A stretch of 44,115 bases of DNA from contig CAKUMB010000015.1 in the NCBI GenBank assembly GCA_934667475.1, positions 1 to 44,115 on the forward strand, written 5' to 3'. Within the stretch, counting starts at the first letter, position 1. Every line of letters begins with the position of its first letter. This DNA comes from an uncultured Muribaculaceae bacterium. Lineage in GTDB: Bacteria > Bacteroidota > Bacteroidia > Bacteroidales > Muribaculaceae. This document shows positions 25,422 to 34,059 of this stretch, piece after piece. The notes beneath the pieces are model-generated. The model made no database searches, was not told the DNA's origin, and saw only the letters and a list, made by a program, of their open reading frames with translations. Both the position numbers and the translations under genes were made by a program.

Positions 25422-25429
25422 TAACTTTG
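25422..25429 (+). promoter_or_regulatory. -7 box before the NifU-like gene
   Basis: TAACTTTG lies 121 bases before the ATG at 25551. It gives a 5' leader of about 115 bases. Confidence 0.55.
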
Positions 25430-25444
25430 AACCCTAAAAGCGCG

Positions 25445-25481
25445 GTGCGGGCAAGGCGCATGCCCACGGCACGCCCCGCAC
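25445..25481 (+). promoter_or_regulatory. structured 5' leader of the NifU-like operon
   Basis: GTGCGGG (25445-25451) pairs with CCCGCAC (25475-25481) around an inner GC-rich segment that can also pair (GGC/GCC). No T run follows, so it is not a terminator. It lies in the leader between the promoter box and the NifU-like gene and could be a riboregulator or only a stabilising hairpin. Confidence 0.35.
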
Positions 25482-25550
25482 TGGCAGTGTCAATTGTTTA
25501 AGAAGAAAATCTATACTGTTAAAATAAGTACTATTTTAAAACAAACTATT

Positions 25551-26243
25551 ATGGTTTACTCACAAGAAGTACAGAACATGTGCTGCGTAGCAAAGGGTGC
25601 TAACCACCCTTCAGCTCCAATTCCAGAGGAGGGAAAATGGGTTAGATCTAAGGAAATCAAGGACATCTCCGGCTTTACTCACGGCATTGGCTGGTGCGCA
25701 CCTCAGCAGGGTGCCTGTAAGCTCTCGCTCAATGTGAAGAACGGCGTGATTGAAGAGTGCCTCATCGAGACTGTGGGCTGCTCGGGCATGACCCACTCGG
25801 CCGCAATGGCTGCCGAGATCCTGCCGGGCAAGACGGTGCTCGAGGCCCTGAACACCGACTTGGTGTGCGACGCCATCAACACCGCCATGCGCGAGCTGTT
25901 CCTGCAAATCGCCTATGGCCGCACCCAGTCGGCCTTCAGCGAAGGCGGCCTCGTGGTGGGCGCATCGCTCGAAGACCTCGGCAAGGGCCTCCGCAGCCAG
26001 GTGGGCACAATGTTTGGCACCCGCGCCAAGGGTGTGCGCTACCTTGAGATGACCGAGGGCTACTGCACCCGCATGGCACTCGACGAGAACAACGAGGTGA
26101 TTGGCTATGAGTTCCTGAGCCTCGGCAAGTTCACCGACGCACTGAAGAAGGGCAAGACTCCCGAAGAGGCACTTGCACTGGCCAAGGGCCACTATGGCCG
26201 TTTCGAGGAAGCAGCAAAATATATTGACCCACGTAAAGAATAA
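25551..26243 (+). CDS. NifU-like iron-sulfur cluster scaffold protein
   Basis: A 230-residue protein related to the NifU/IscU N-terminal scaffold domain. The conserved segment CKLSLNVKNGVIEECLIETVGCSGM (56-80) has cysteines at 56, 70 and 77, with others at 11, 12, 49, 106 and 172, enough to hold an Fe-S cluster. The start at 25551 (MVYSQEVQNMCC) fits; an earlier in-frame ATG at 25494 lies in the AT-rich leader. No nifS, suf or isc genes are nearby. Its partner is the GGGtGRT gene 21 bases downstream, a pair I recall as recurrent in anaerobes. The target protein is unknown. Confidence 0.85.
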   Translation: MVYSQEVQNMCCVAKGANHPSAPIPEEGKWVRSKEIKDISGFTHGIGWCAPQQGACKLSLNVKNGVIEECLIETVGCSGMTHSAAMAAEILPGKTVLEALNTDLVCDAINTAMRELFLQIAYGRTQSAFSEGGLVVGASLEDLGKGLRSQVGTMFGTRAKGVRYLEMTEGYCTRMALDENNEVIGYEFLSLGKFTDALKKGKTPEEALALAKGHYGRFEEAAKYIDPRKE

Positions 26244-26264
26244 TATTGTAAGGAGGATAACATC

Positions 26265-27275
26265 ATGATAAGAAAAGTGAATTTTGAATCTCAAGACCGT
26301 CGCATCAAGCAAGTGCTCGCCGCTCTCAACGAAGTGGGCATCAAGGACATTGAGGAAGCCAATGAGATTTGCGACAAGTATGGTATCGATCCTTACAAGA
26401 CCTGTGAGGAGACTCAGGGCATCTGCTTTGAAAACGCAAAGTGGGCCTACGTGGTGGGCGCCGCTATCGCTCTGAAGAAAGGCTGCAAAAACGCCGCCGA
26501 CGCTGCCGAAGCCATCGGCCTGGGTCTGCAGTCGTTCTGCATCCCCGGTTCAGTGGCCGACGACCGCAAGGTGGGTCTGGGCCACGGCAACCTGGCCGCG
26601 CGTCTGCTCCGCGACGAGACCAAGTGCTTCGCATTCCTCGCAGGCCACGAGTCGTTTGCAGCAGCCGAAGGCGCAATCAAGATTGCCGGCGCAGCCAACA
26701 AGGTTCGCAAAGAGCCTCTGCGCGTAATCCTGAACGGCCTTGGCAAGGACGCCGCCAAAATCATCAGCCGCATCAACGGCTTCACATATGTGCGCACCGA
26801 GTTTGACTACTTCACAGGCAAGCTCAACGTGATCGAGAAGACCGCCTACAGCAAGGGCGAGCGCGCCAAGGTTAACTGCTATGGCGCCGACGACGTGCGC
26901 GAAGGCGTGGCCATCATGTGGCACGAGGGCGTGGATGTGTCAATCACAGGCAACTCTACCAACCCCACACGCTTCCAGCACCCCGTGGCTGGCACCTACA
27001 AGAAAGAGCGCGTGCTGGCTGGCAAGCCCTACTTCAGCGTGGCATCGGGTGGCGGCACAGGCCGCACTCTGCACCCCGACAACATGGCAGCAGGTCCTGC
27101 TTCTTACGGCATGACCGACACCATGGGCCGCATGCACAGCGACGCTCAGTTTGCAGGCTCTTCGTCAGTGCCCGCCCACGTTGAGATGATGGGCTTCCTG
27201 GGCATGGGCAACAACCCCATGGTGGGCTGCACCGTGGCCGTGGCCGTCGACGTGGCTCAAGCACTCGCAAAATAA
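26265..27275 (+). CDS. GGGtGRT family protein
   Basis: A 336-residue protein of the family named for its signature GGGTGRT, here at 262-268 in VASGGGTGRTLHPDN. Function is not known. Six cysteines (36, 47, 54, 74, 92, 121 region and 322) might take part in Fe-S binding given the neighbouring scaffold gene. No signal peptide or clear membrane segment. It has a strong ribosome site, AAGGAGG at 26250-26256, 8 bases before the ATG, and lies 21 bases after the NifU-like gene, so the two are cotranscribed; a strong terminator follows at 27347. Confidence 0.88.
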   Translation: MIRKVNFESQDRRIKQVLAALNEVGIKDIEEANEICDKYGIDPYKTCEETQGICFENAKWAYVVGAAIALKKGCKNAADAAEAIGLGLQSFCIPGSVADDRKVGLGHGNLAARLLRDETKCFAFLAGHESFAAAEGAIKIAGAANKVRKEPLRVILNGLGKDAAKIISRINGFTYVRTEFDYFTGKLNVIEKTAYSKGERAKVNCYGADDVREGVAIMWHEGVDVSITGNSTNPTRFQHPVAGTYKKERVLAGKPYFSVASGGGTGRTLHPDNMAAGPASYGMTDTMGRMHSDAQFAGSSSVPAHVEMMGFLGMGNNPMVGCTVAVAVDVAQALAK

Positions 27276-27346
27276 GTAACAGCAAACCATTGCCTCACGC
27301 GTGAGTCCACATTCGGCGGCCTCCCGCAATAGGCAACAGCCATAAT

Positions 27347-27390
27347 GTGGCGGCAGACTCCCATCCGGAGTCTGCCGCCACTGCTTTTTT
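27347..27390 (+). terminator. terminator after the GGGtGRT gene
   Basis: GTGGCGGCAGACTC (27347-27360) pairs perfectly with GAGTCTGCCGCCAC (27368-27381), a 14-bp stem with a 7-base loop, followed by TGCTTTTTT. A clear rho-independent terminator. Confidence 0.95.
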
Positions 27391-27434
27391 CGCTGCATTT
27401 TCGCCCGTCAAAATGGAAATCGCCACACTATTTC

Positions 27435-27465
27435 TTTGCCATTTGGGCAAAATGCGCTACATTTG
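27435..27465 (+). promoter_or_regulatory. promoter of the small lipoprotein gene
   Basis: TTTG (27435-27438), 19 bases, TACATTTG (27458-27465): a full match to the Bacteroidetes consensus, 34 bases before the ATG at 27500. It probably also transcribes tRNA-Gly. Confidence 0.8.
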
Positions 27466-27499
27466 CATCGGCTTATTTAAGCAATGAGCCACGCAGATT

Positions 27500-27874
27500 A
27501 TGAAAAAGATACTGATTCCTGTTCTTTCAGTCATGGCCATGCTCACGGCAATGCCCTCGTGCGGCAACGCCGACAAGGGTAGCGGCTCGACCACCGACAC
27601 CATCGACTCGGCCGCCGTGGCCGCCAACGACAGCGACAGCACTCAGAGCGTGACAGGCGTCGCCCTCGACGGCGCCATGAACAGCGTGTTCATCAAGAGC
27701 CTGGCCAACGGCGACTCGCTGAGTTTCGAATACCCCGACCTCGACCGCAAGCTGGTCGACTCGTGGGAAATCGGCGACACCGTGACGGTGAAATATGTGA
27801 AGACCACCATAGGTGGCGAGCAGGCCGACAGCGTGCTCCAGCTTATCAACAACACCAAGCAGCCCCGCCAGTAG
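27500..27874 (+). CDS. small lipoprotein of unknown function
   Basis: A 124-residue lipoprotein. The signal peptide MKKILIPVLSVMAMLTAMPS ends in Cys21. A Ser/Thr/Asp-rich linker (25-50) precedes a small domain (52-115) with GDSLSFEYPDLDRKLVDSW and IGDTVTVKYVKT, resembling short beta-strand lipoprotein domains of Bacteroidales gut species. It has no catalytic motif. The gene has its own promoter and is followed 23 bases later by tRNA-Gly, with which it may share a transcript. Confidence 0.8.
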   Translation: MKKILIPVLSVMAMLTAMPSCGNADKGSGSTTDTIDSAAVAANDSDSTQSVTGVALDGAMNSVFIKSLANGDSLSFEYPDLDRKLVDSWEIGDTVTVKYVKTTIGGEQADSVLQLINNTKQPRQ

Positions 27875-27897
27875 GCGGTGCGCGGCACACACATAAC

Positions 27898-27973
27898 GCG
27901 GTAATAGCTCAGTTGGCAGAGCGGAAGCTTCCCAAGCTTCAGGTCGCGGGTTCGACCCCCGTTTACCGCTCCA
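27898..27973 (+). tRNA. tRNA-Gly (anticodon CCC)
   Basis: The acceptor stem GCGGTAA pairs with TTACCGC, the anticodon stem GAAGC/GCTTC encloses TTCCCAA with anticodon CCC, and the T-loop is GTTCGACCC. The discriminator base is T and CCA is encoded (27971-27973). It reads GGG. It lies just left of the repeat element and CRISPR locus, but no copy of its 3' end was found downstream, so there is no sign of an integrated element using it. Confidence 0.95.
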
Positions 27974-27978
27974 CACAC

Positions 27979-28022
27979 ACAATCGCAAGCCCTAACAAAT
28001 GGCGCTTGCGATTGTTCTTTTT
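27979..28022 (+). terminator. terminator after tRNA-Gly
   Basis: ACAATCGCAAGC (27979-27990) pairs with GCTTGCGATTGT (28004-28015) and is followed by TCTTTTTTC. Rho-independent terminator for tRNA-Gly. Confidence 0.9.
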
Positions 28023-28074
28023 TCACCCGCACACCACATCATCGTCAACTTAATGCTCATGCCGGGCGTTAAAC

Positions 28075-28250
28075 AAAAAAATCCCGGACATCAACGTCCA
28101 GGATTGCTTAACTAATTAACCTTCTAATACCATTAACATAAACCTTAAACAAATGAATCTCAAAGCCGTCATCCCGACGCCCGTGAATTTCATAACCTTA
28201 AAAACTAATACCATGAAAAACCGATACAAAGATATGTCAAATATGTTATG
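28075..28250 (-). repeat. transcription-unit-like repeat element, copy 1
   Basis: About 165 bases nearly identical to 43826-44005 in reverse orientation. Read on the minus strand it has a -7 box TATCTTTG (28227-28234), about 120 bases without a long frame, then a hairpin AATCCTGGAC/GTCCGGGATT (28081-28105) and seven T. So it has promoter and terminator and could give a small RNA of about 145 nt. On the other strand it can encode a 32-residue peptide starting at 28153, but the two copies end that frame differently. It may be a small RNA gene or a duplicated leader. Confidence 0.7.
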
Positions 28251-28714
28251 AAACACACAAAATCGGCAAAAAAACGCTTGATTTTAACCTTAGTTACAAT
28301 TCAGCGCCCATAAATCCCCATTAAATTCACCTCCATTCACACTTTCCCATCACTTTATCCACACACCAACCCATCGCCATAGTGATTCCATAGCCTGTCA
28401 CCATAAGCCCCATGGTTAGAACCATGTGCATAGTGGGCGCACATGTTATTGCAGCGAATCAAGGTTGTGCAATGATGGTATAAATAACAGAAAACCAGTG
28501 TGTAATATAAGTTGGTTTGCTATTAATAACAATTAGTGTTAATAAACGTGATTTCATAGCAAAATAGCCCATATTCAAAAATCGTGCCTAAAAATTGACA
28601 ACATTAAGCGATATTGGAAATATGGGCGTAAATAACCGATGATTTAATCATAATGTATCGCACAGACGCGTTATTGATGTCGTTAATCCTTAAAATGGTT
28701 ACAAAAATAATTAT
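28251..28714. other. AT-rich gap left of the CRISPR promoter
   Basis: About 460 bases, much more AT-rich than the coding DNA, without a credible gene. It holds a 7-bp palindrome with a 2-base loop (28411-28426, CATGGTT/AACCATG), and a 9-bp inverted repeat GCCCATATT (28567-28575) with AATATGGGC (28619-28627). It probably forms the outer part of the CRISPR leader region, where bent AT-rich DNA and IHF-type sites are common. Confidence 0.5.
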
Positions 28715-28745
28715 TTTGAAATGTCGAAAAAAGTGGTTAATTTTG
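28715..28745 (+). promoter_or_regulatory. promoter in the CRISPR leader
   Basis: TTTG (28715-28718), 19 bases, TAATTTTG (28738-28745): a full Bacteroidetes promoter match, 105 bases before the first repeat and pointing into the array. It is the likely start of pre-crRNA transcription. Confidence 0.75.
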
Positions 28746-28849
28746 CCATAAATAAGGCGAAATTTCCCTTAACGCGTCTAAACGTAAGCTTAGTAGCGTT
28801 AAAACGATTTACCTAACACGTTCATTGACAGAGAACTATATCCAATGCT

Positions 28850-29331
28850 CTCAGAGACCATATTCCATTAAAACAAGGATTAAGACGCATTAGTAATCCA
28901 AGTATTAACTACACGGATTCTTCTTCTCAGAGACCATATTCCATTAAAACAAGGATTAAGACAGCAAGGAGCATATTTTAACGCCATTCGTGCTTACAAT
29001 CTCAGAGACCATATTCCATTAAAACAAGGATTAAGACCCTTTCTTTTCTTCTCTTACTCCTCTTTCCCTCCTTCTCAGAGACCATATTCCATTAAAACAA
29101 GGATTAAGACTGTTTTGAAGTTATTGATTGATGAGATATTTAAGGAACTCAGAGACCATATTCCATTAAAACAAGGATTAAGACACGTTCTGAAGAAGCC
29201 TTCTAAGAAGGGTACACTACTCAGAGACCATATTCCATTAAAACAAGGATTAAGACACTAGACTAAGTTTTTCTACTGGTGTGTTGACTTTTTCCTCAGA
29301 GACCATATTCCATTAAAACAAGGATTAAGCG
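28850..29331 (+). CRISPR. CRISPR array, 7 repeats and 6 spacers
   Basis: A 37-bp repeat beginning CTCAGAGACCATATTCC and ending AAGGATTAAGAC occurs at 28850, 28926, 29001, 29074, 29148, 29220 and 29295. The first six are identical; the last has CG in place of the final AC. Spacers are 39, 38, 36, 37, 35 and 38 bases. Plus-strand transcription is inferred from the leader promoter, from the degenerate last repeat on the right, and from the repeat 3' end ATTAAGAC, like the 8-base ATTGAAAC-type crRNA handle of Cas6 systems (type I or III). The repeat pairs weakly. No spacer was seen to match the window. Confidence 0.98.
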
Positions 29332-29345
29332 TTAAAAATAACAGT

Positions 29346-29392
29346 AAAGCGTGCCAAAGTTTGTGGCGAGTCGAACTTTGGCACGCTTTTTG
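29346..29392 (+). terminator. terminator between the array and cas1
   Basis: AAAGCGTGCCAAAGTT (29346-29361) pairs perfectly with AACTTTGGCACGCTTT (29374-29389), a 16-bp stem, followed by TTTG. It lies 14 bases past the last repeat, so crRNA transcription should stop before cas1. The rest of the gap (to 29481) shows no clear promoter; TACGATTG at 29397 is a weak candidate for cas1. Confidence 0.85.
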
Positions 29393-29481
29393 CATATACG
29401 ATTGGTGCAGCCTCTCACACTAATGTTCGGCGGCTGATTAACCGCATAAATGCATATTAAAACACAAAAAATCACAGAGTA

Positions 29482-30492
29482 ATGGAAATTGTCCTCAACA
29501 CTTTCGGCACTTCGCTCAACCGCGACAATGAATGCTTCGTGGTGAGTAACGACCAGGGTAGGCAGCGCGTGCCGCCCGAGTCGGTGTCGTCGATAACGGT
29601 GTGCCGCGGCGTGAGCATCACCAGCGATGCCGTGCTGCTGGCCATTAGCCACGGCATAGAAATCCGCTTCGTCGACCGCCGCGGAATGCCGCAGGGCCTG
29701 GTGTGGAGCCACCGCTACGGCTCAATATCCACAATCCGCAAGGGCCAGCTTGAGTTCACAGCATCGCCCGCCGCTGTGGACTGGATTAAGGGCGTGATAG
29801 TGAAAAAGCTCGAAAACCAGCAGGCTCTGCTGCTCATGCTTGGCTCCGACAGCTCCGTGGTGCGAGCCGCGGCCGACCACGCCATTGCCCACATCGAGGT
29901 TCTGCGCCTTAAGGCCGCTGCACTCAGCGGCGAGCGTGTGGCCGACGTGGCTGGGATGCTGCGTGGCATTGAGGGTGCCGCTTCGCGCGCCTACTTTGCC
30001 GCCTTCAATGCGGCGCTGCCCGAGGCCTACCGCTTTGCCGAGCGCAGCCAGCACCCGGCGGCCGATGTGGCCAACGCCCTGCTCAACTATGGCTATGGCA
30101 TACTTTATGGCCGCGTCGAGGCCAGTCTCATTAAGAGCGGCATCGACCCCTACATTGGGGTGATGCACCGCGACGACTACAACCGCCCCGTGCTGGTGTA
30201 TGACGTGATTGAGCTCTACCGCGTGTGGGTCGACTATGTGGTGGCCGCGCTGCTGTGCCAGAATGCGGTGACTGACGACTTCTATTCCACCACGCCCGAT
30301 GGCGCCTGCTGGCTCGAGGGCCTGGGCCGCCGGGTGCTCATTCAGTCGGTCAACGACTATCTGGCCGAGCTCACCGTGACCGATGGCGGCATGTCGCGCT
30401 CGCGCGCCACGGCCATCGACCTCTATGCCCAGCAGCTGGCCCAGCGCTTCAAGGCCGCCTCGGGAACTCCAAAAAGTGAACTGAAAAAATAA
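29482..30492 (+). CDS. cas1: CRISPR-associated integrase Cas1
   Basis: A 336-residue Cas1, which with Cas2 inserts new spacers at the leader end of an array. The N-terminal beta domain covers about residues 1-90 and the helical catalytic domain the rest. The metal-binding residues are Glu164 (GIEGAASRAYF), His229 (GVMHRDDYNRP) and Asp241/Glu244 (VYDVIELYR), all intact. It begins 92 bases past the array terminator and is followed 30 bases later by the primase-like gene and then cas2. Base use is like that of neighbouring chromosomal genes, so it does not look recently acquired. The subtype is not clear from sequence; it is not the Cas1 of a complete system in this window. Confidence 0.97.
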   Translation: MEIVLNTFGTSLNRDNECFVVSNDQGRQRVPPESVSSITVCRGVSITSDAVLLAISHGIEIRFVDRRGMPQGLVWSHRYGSISTIRKGQLEFTASPAAVDWIKGVIVKKLENQQALLLMLGSDSSVVRAAADHAIAHIEVLRLKAAALSGERVADVAGMLRGIEGAASRAYFAAFNAALPEAYRFAERSQHPAADVANALLNYGYGILYGRVEASLIKSGIDPYIGVMHRDDYNRPVLVYDVIELYRVWVDYVVAALLCQNAVTDDFYSTTPDGACWLEGLGRRVLIQSVNDYLAELTVTDGGMSRSRATAIDLYAQQLAQRFKAASGTPKSELKK

Positions 30493-30522
30493 ATCGTTTA
30501 ACCCCATAACTACCTTATTACT

Positions 30523-31560
30523 ATGGCTACACTAATGGCTGGCACATGCATAACCGCCACCGACCGCCTCGTGCGGCTCGACTCACAGCAACTGTATGAA
30601 CGCATCATCCACCCCAAGCCGGCCACCGAGGCGCTGCTGCGCCAGCTGCGCACGGTGAAGATGCTCGACGCCAAGCGCTACGACGCCCTCAAGCGCCAGC
30701 TGCCCTATGTGGTGTGCGGCTCGTTTAATCCCCAGTATCGCAAACTGGACAACTTTGCCTACACCGACTGCTTCTTTATCGACATCGACAATCTTATTGC
30801 CCACGGCACTACAGCCGAGGCGGTGAAAGGCCGCCTGAAGGCCGACGGCCGCGTGCACTTGTGCTTCACTTCACCTGGCGGCGATGGAGTGAAGGCGCTG
30901 TTTCTGCTCAAGGACAGGTGCTACGACGCTGGCGTGTATTCGTTGTTCTACAAGCGGTTTGCCACTGTGCTCGCGGCCCAGTTGGGGCTTGACGGCGCCA
31001 TTGACACCCGCACCAGCGATGCCGCGCGTGCCTGCTTTGTGAGCGCTGATCACGATGCGTGGTTCAATCCCTTGGCCCAATCTGTGGACATGGGCGCGGT
31101 GATTGACACTGGCAGCACACAGGCGCTTGCCGACTTGCAGCACGAGTGTCGCCAGCGCGAGGCCGGGGCAGCCAAGGCGCAGCCACAGCAGCCAGCCGCA
31201 CCGTCGGCCGATCCCGACGCTGAGGTTATGGGACGAATCAAGGCCGTGCTTGGCTCTGTTAAGCCTAAGGCGGCCGAGCGCCCCGTGTATGTACCTGAAG
31301 AGGTGGAGCAGGTAATGCAAGGCCTGCGCACGGCCATTGCCGACATCGGCATCGAGTTGGCCGGCGAGCGCGACATCCAGTATGGCAAAAAGCTTGTGAT
31401 GAAAAGCTCGACGCGCACGGCCGAGCTCAACCTGTTTTATGGCCGCAAGGGCTTTTCGGTGGTGGAGTCGCCGCGTCGCGGCACTTCGCCCGAACTCAAC
31501 GCACTGATGCGCCGATTTGTGAAAAACTACCTCGACGGCCAGCTGGTGACCATGGCGTGA
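30523..31560 (+). CDS. primase-like (BT4734/VirE-N type) protein between cas1 and cas2
   Basis: A 345-residue protein. Residues 60-180 match the BT4734-like (VirE-N) domain and show the archaeo-eukaryotic primase pattern: an acidic pair Asp87/Asp89 (FFIDIDNL), a small-residue motif SPGGDGVKALF (117-127) and DTRTSDAARACFVSADHD (161-178). A Gln/Ala-rich linker (205-255) joins a C-terminal domain (256-345) with AELNLFYGRKGFSVVESP that I cannot assign. No helicase part is present, unlike mobile-element VirE proteins. It lies 30 bases after cas1 and 13 before cas2, so it belongs to the adaptation operon. Inferred role: making or trimming DNA for spacer capture. Nuclease or nucleotide-binding roles remain possible. 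Confidence 0.7.
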   Translation: MATLMAGTCITATDRLVRLDSQQLYERIIHPKPATEALLRQLRTVKMLDAKRYDALKRQLPYVVCGSFNPQYRKLDNFAYTDCFFIDIDNLIAHGTTAEAVKGRLKADGRVHLCFTSPGGDGVKALFLLKDRCYDAGVYSLFYKRFATVLAAQLGLDGAIDTRTSDAARACFVSADHDAWFNPLAQSVDMGAVIDTGSTQALADLQHECRQREAGAAKAQPQQPAAPSADPDAEVMGRIKAVLGSVKPKAAERPVYVPEEVEQVMQGLRTAIADIGIELAGERDIQYGKKLVMKSSTRTAELNLFYGRKGFSVVESPRRGTSPELNALMRRFVKNYLDGQLVTMA

Positions 31561-31573
31561 GCCACACATCCAC

Positions 31574-32059
31574 ATGGGCAAAGCTAAAAATCCGCTAAGC
31601 ATCCTGCGCCGCGCCATGCTCAAGCGGCAGGCGTCGCTGGCTGGCCACCGTCCTGTCGACGAGGCGCGGGCTTGTCCGGCCGATTCCATCGAGTCGCTCG
31701 AGGGGCGGCTGCGCCTCATTATCGATGTGCTCGACAGCGGCGATTGCGTAAAGCCAGGAAATATGTTGTTTTTCGTGATGTATGACATATCAGCCAACAA
31801 GGTGCGCACTGCCGTGGCAAAATACCTGCTGCGTAAGGGCTGCCACCGCATTCAGCGCAGCATATTCATGGGCAACGCCCCGGTGGCGGTGTGCCGCGAC
31901 ATAGAGCGCGACCTGCACGAGGTGCAGGCCATGTATGACAACGACGACAGCATATTTGTGGTGCCGCTGTCGGTGGAGCAGGTGAGAATAATGCGAGTGA
32001 TAGGCCGCGATGTGGATCTCGACCTCATTGTCAACGCAAAGTCTACTGCGTTTTTCTGA
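31574..32059 (+). CDS. cas2: Cas2 with N-terminal extension
   Basis: A 161-residue protein. Residues 64-150 are a normal Cas2 ferredoxin-like fold (MLFFVMYDISANKVRTAVAKYLL and RIQRSIFMG; Asp71 at the usual metal position), the bridge of the Cas1-Cas2 integrase. Before it lie 63 extra residues, basic at first (KAKNPLSILRRAMLKRQ) and then acidic and helical (DSIESLEGRLRLIIDVLDSG). The start at 31574, 13 bases after the primase-like gene, is preferred for that spacing, but an internal ATG at 31763 would give a standard Cas2. The extension could contact Cas1 or the primase-like protein. Confidence 0.93.
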   Translation: MGKAKNPLSILRRAMLKRQASLAGHRPVDEARACPADSIESLEGRLRLIIDVLDSGDCVKPGNMLFFVMYDISANKVRTAVAKYLLRKGCHRIQRSIFMGNAPVAVCRDIERDLHEVQAMYDNDDSIFVVPLSVEQVRIMRVIGRDVDLDLIVNAKSTAFF

Positions 32060-32072
32060 CGGGGCTAAGGCG

Positions 32073-32114
32073 GCGAGGGGGCACTCGCCGCTTCTGCGGC
32101 AGGTGCCCCCTCGC
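32073..32114. terminator. hairpin between cas2 and glnS
   Basis: GCGAGGGGGCAC (32073-32084) pairs with GTGCCCCCTCGC (32103-32114); an inner GCCGC/GCGGC hairpin extends it. No T run on either side, so termination is likely weaker or factor-dependent. It separates the two converging operons. Confidence 0.55.
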
Positions 32115-32149
32115 TGTGGGTGGTGCGGCCCGCTGGTGGGGCCTGATGG

Positions 32150-33868
<1,719 letters not shown>

Positions 33869-33938
33869 AATTCAATTATGTGTTGTCTTGTTTTATTCTG
33901 TTTTGAAGCCGCGTGGCGGTGCTTCGCCATGCAAATTG

Positions 33939-33946
33939 CAAATTTA
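33939..33946 (-). promoter_or_regulatory. -7 box of glnS
   Basis: The minus strand reads TAAATTTG, a TAnnTTTG match, 70 bases before the glnS ATG. Confidence 0.55.
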
Positions 33947-33998
33947 GGAAAAAAATCGCGTAACTACTGGCCTCGCGGCCAAAAATGTGTTTTCGTTT

Positions 33999-34029
33999 TT
34001 TGTAATGCAGCGCATAATTGCTATTTTTG
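33999..34029 (+). promoter_or_regulatory. promoter of the HU gene
   Basis: TTTG (33999-34002), 19 bases, TATTTTTG (34022-34029): full consensus match, 30 bases before the HU start at 34060. Confidence 0.8.
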
Positions 34030-34059
34030 CACATCAAAAGTAATCATTTCATTCACAAT

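Noticed and set aside
25445..25481. Known riboswitch in the NifU-like leader
   Set aside because: Only a simple hairpin is visible; no conserved riboswitch core I recognise.
28153..28251. A 32-residue peptide in the plus strand of repeat copy 1
   Set aside because: The frame ends differently in copy 2 and the element's promoter and terminator point the other way.
28850..29331. Type II or type VI-B CRISPR array
   Set aside because: The 37-bp repeat lacks the GTTG...CAAC ends of type VI-B, is shorter than the usual long Bacteroidetes type II repeats, and no cas9 or cas13 is in the window.
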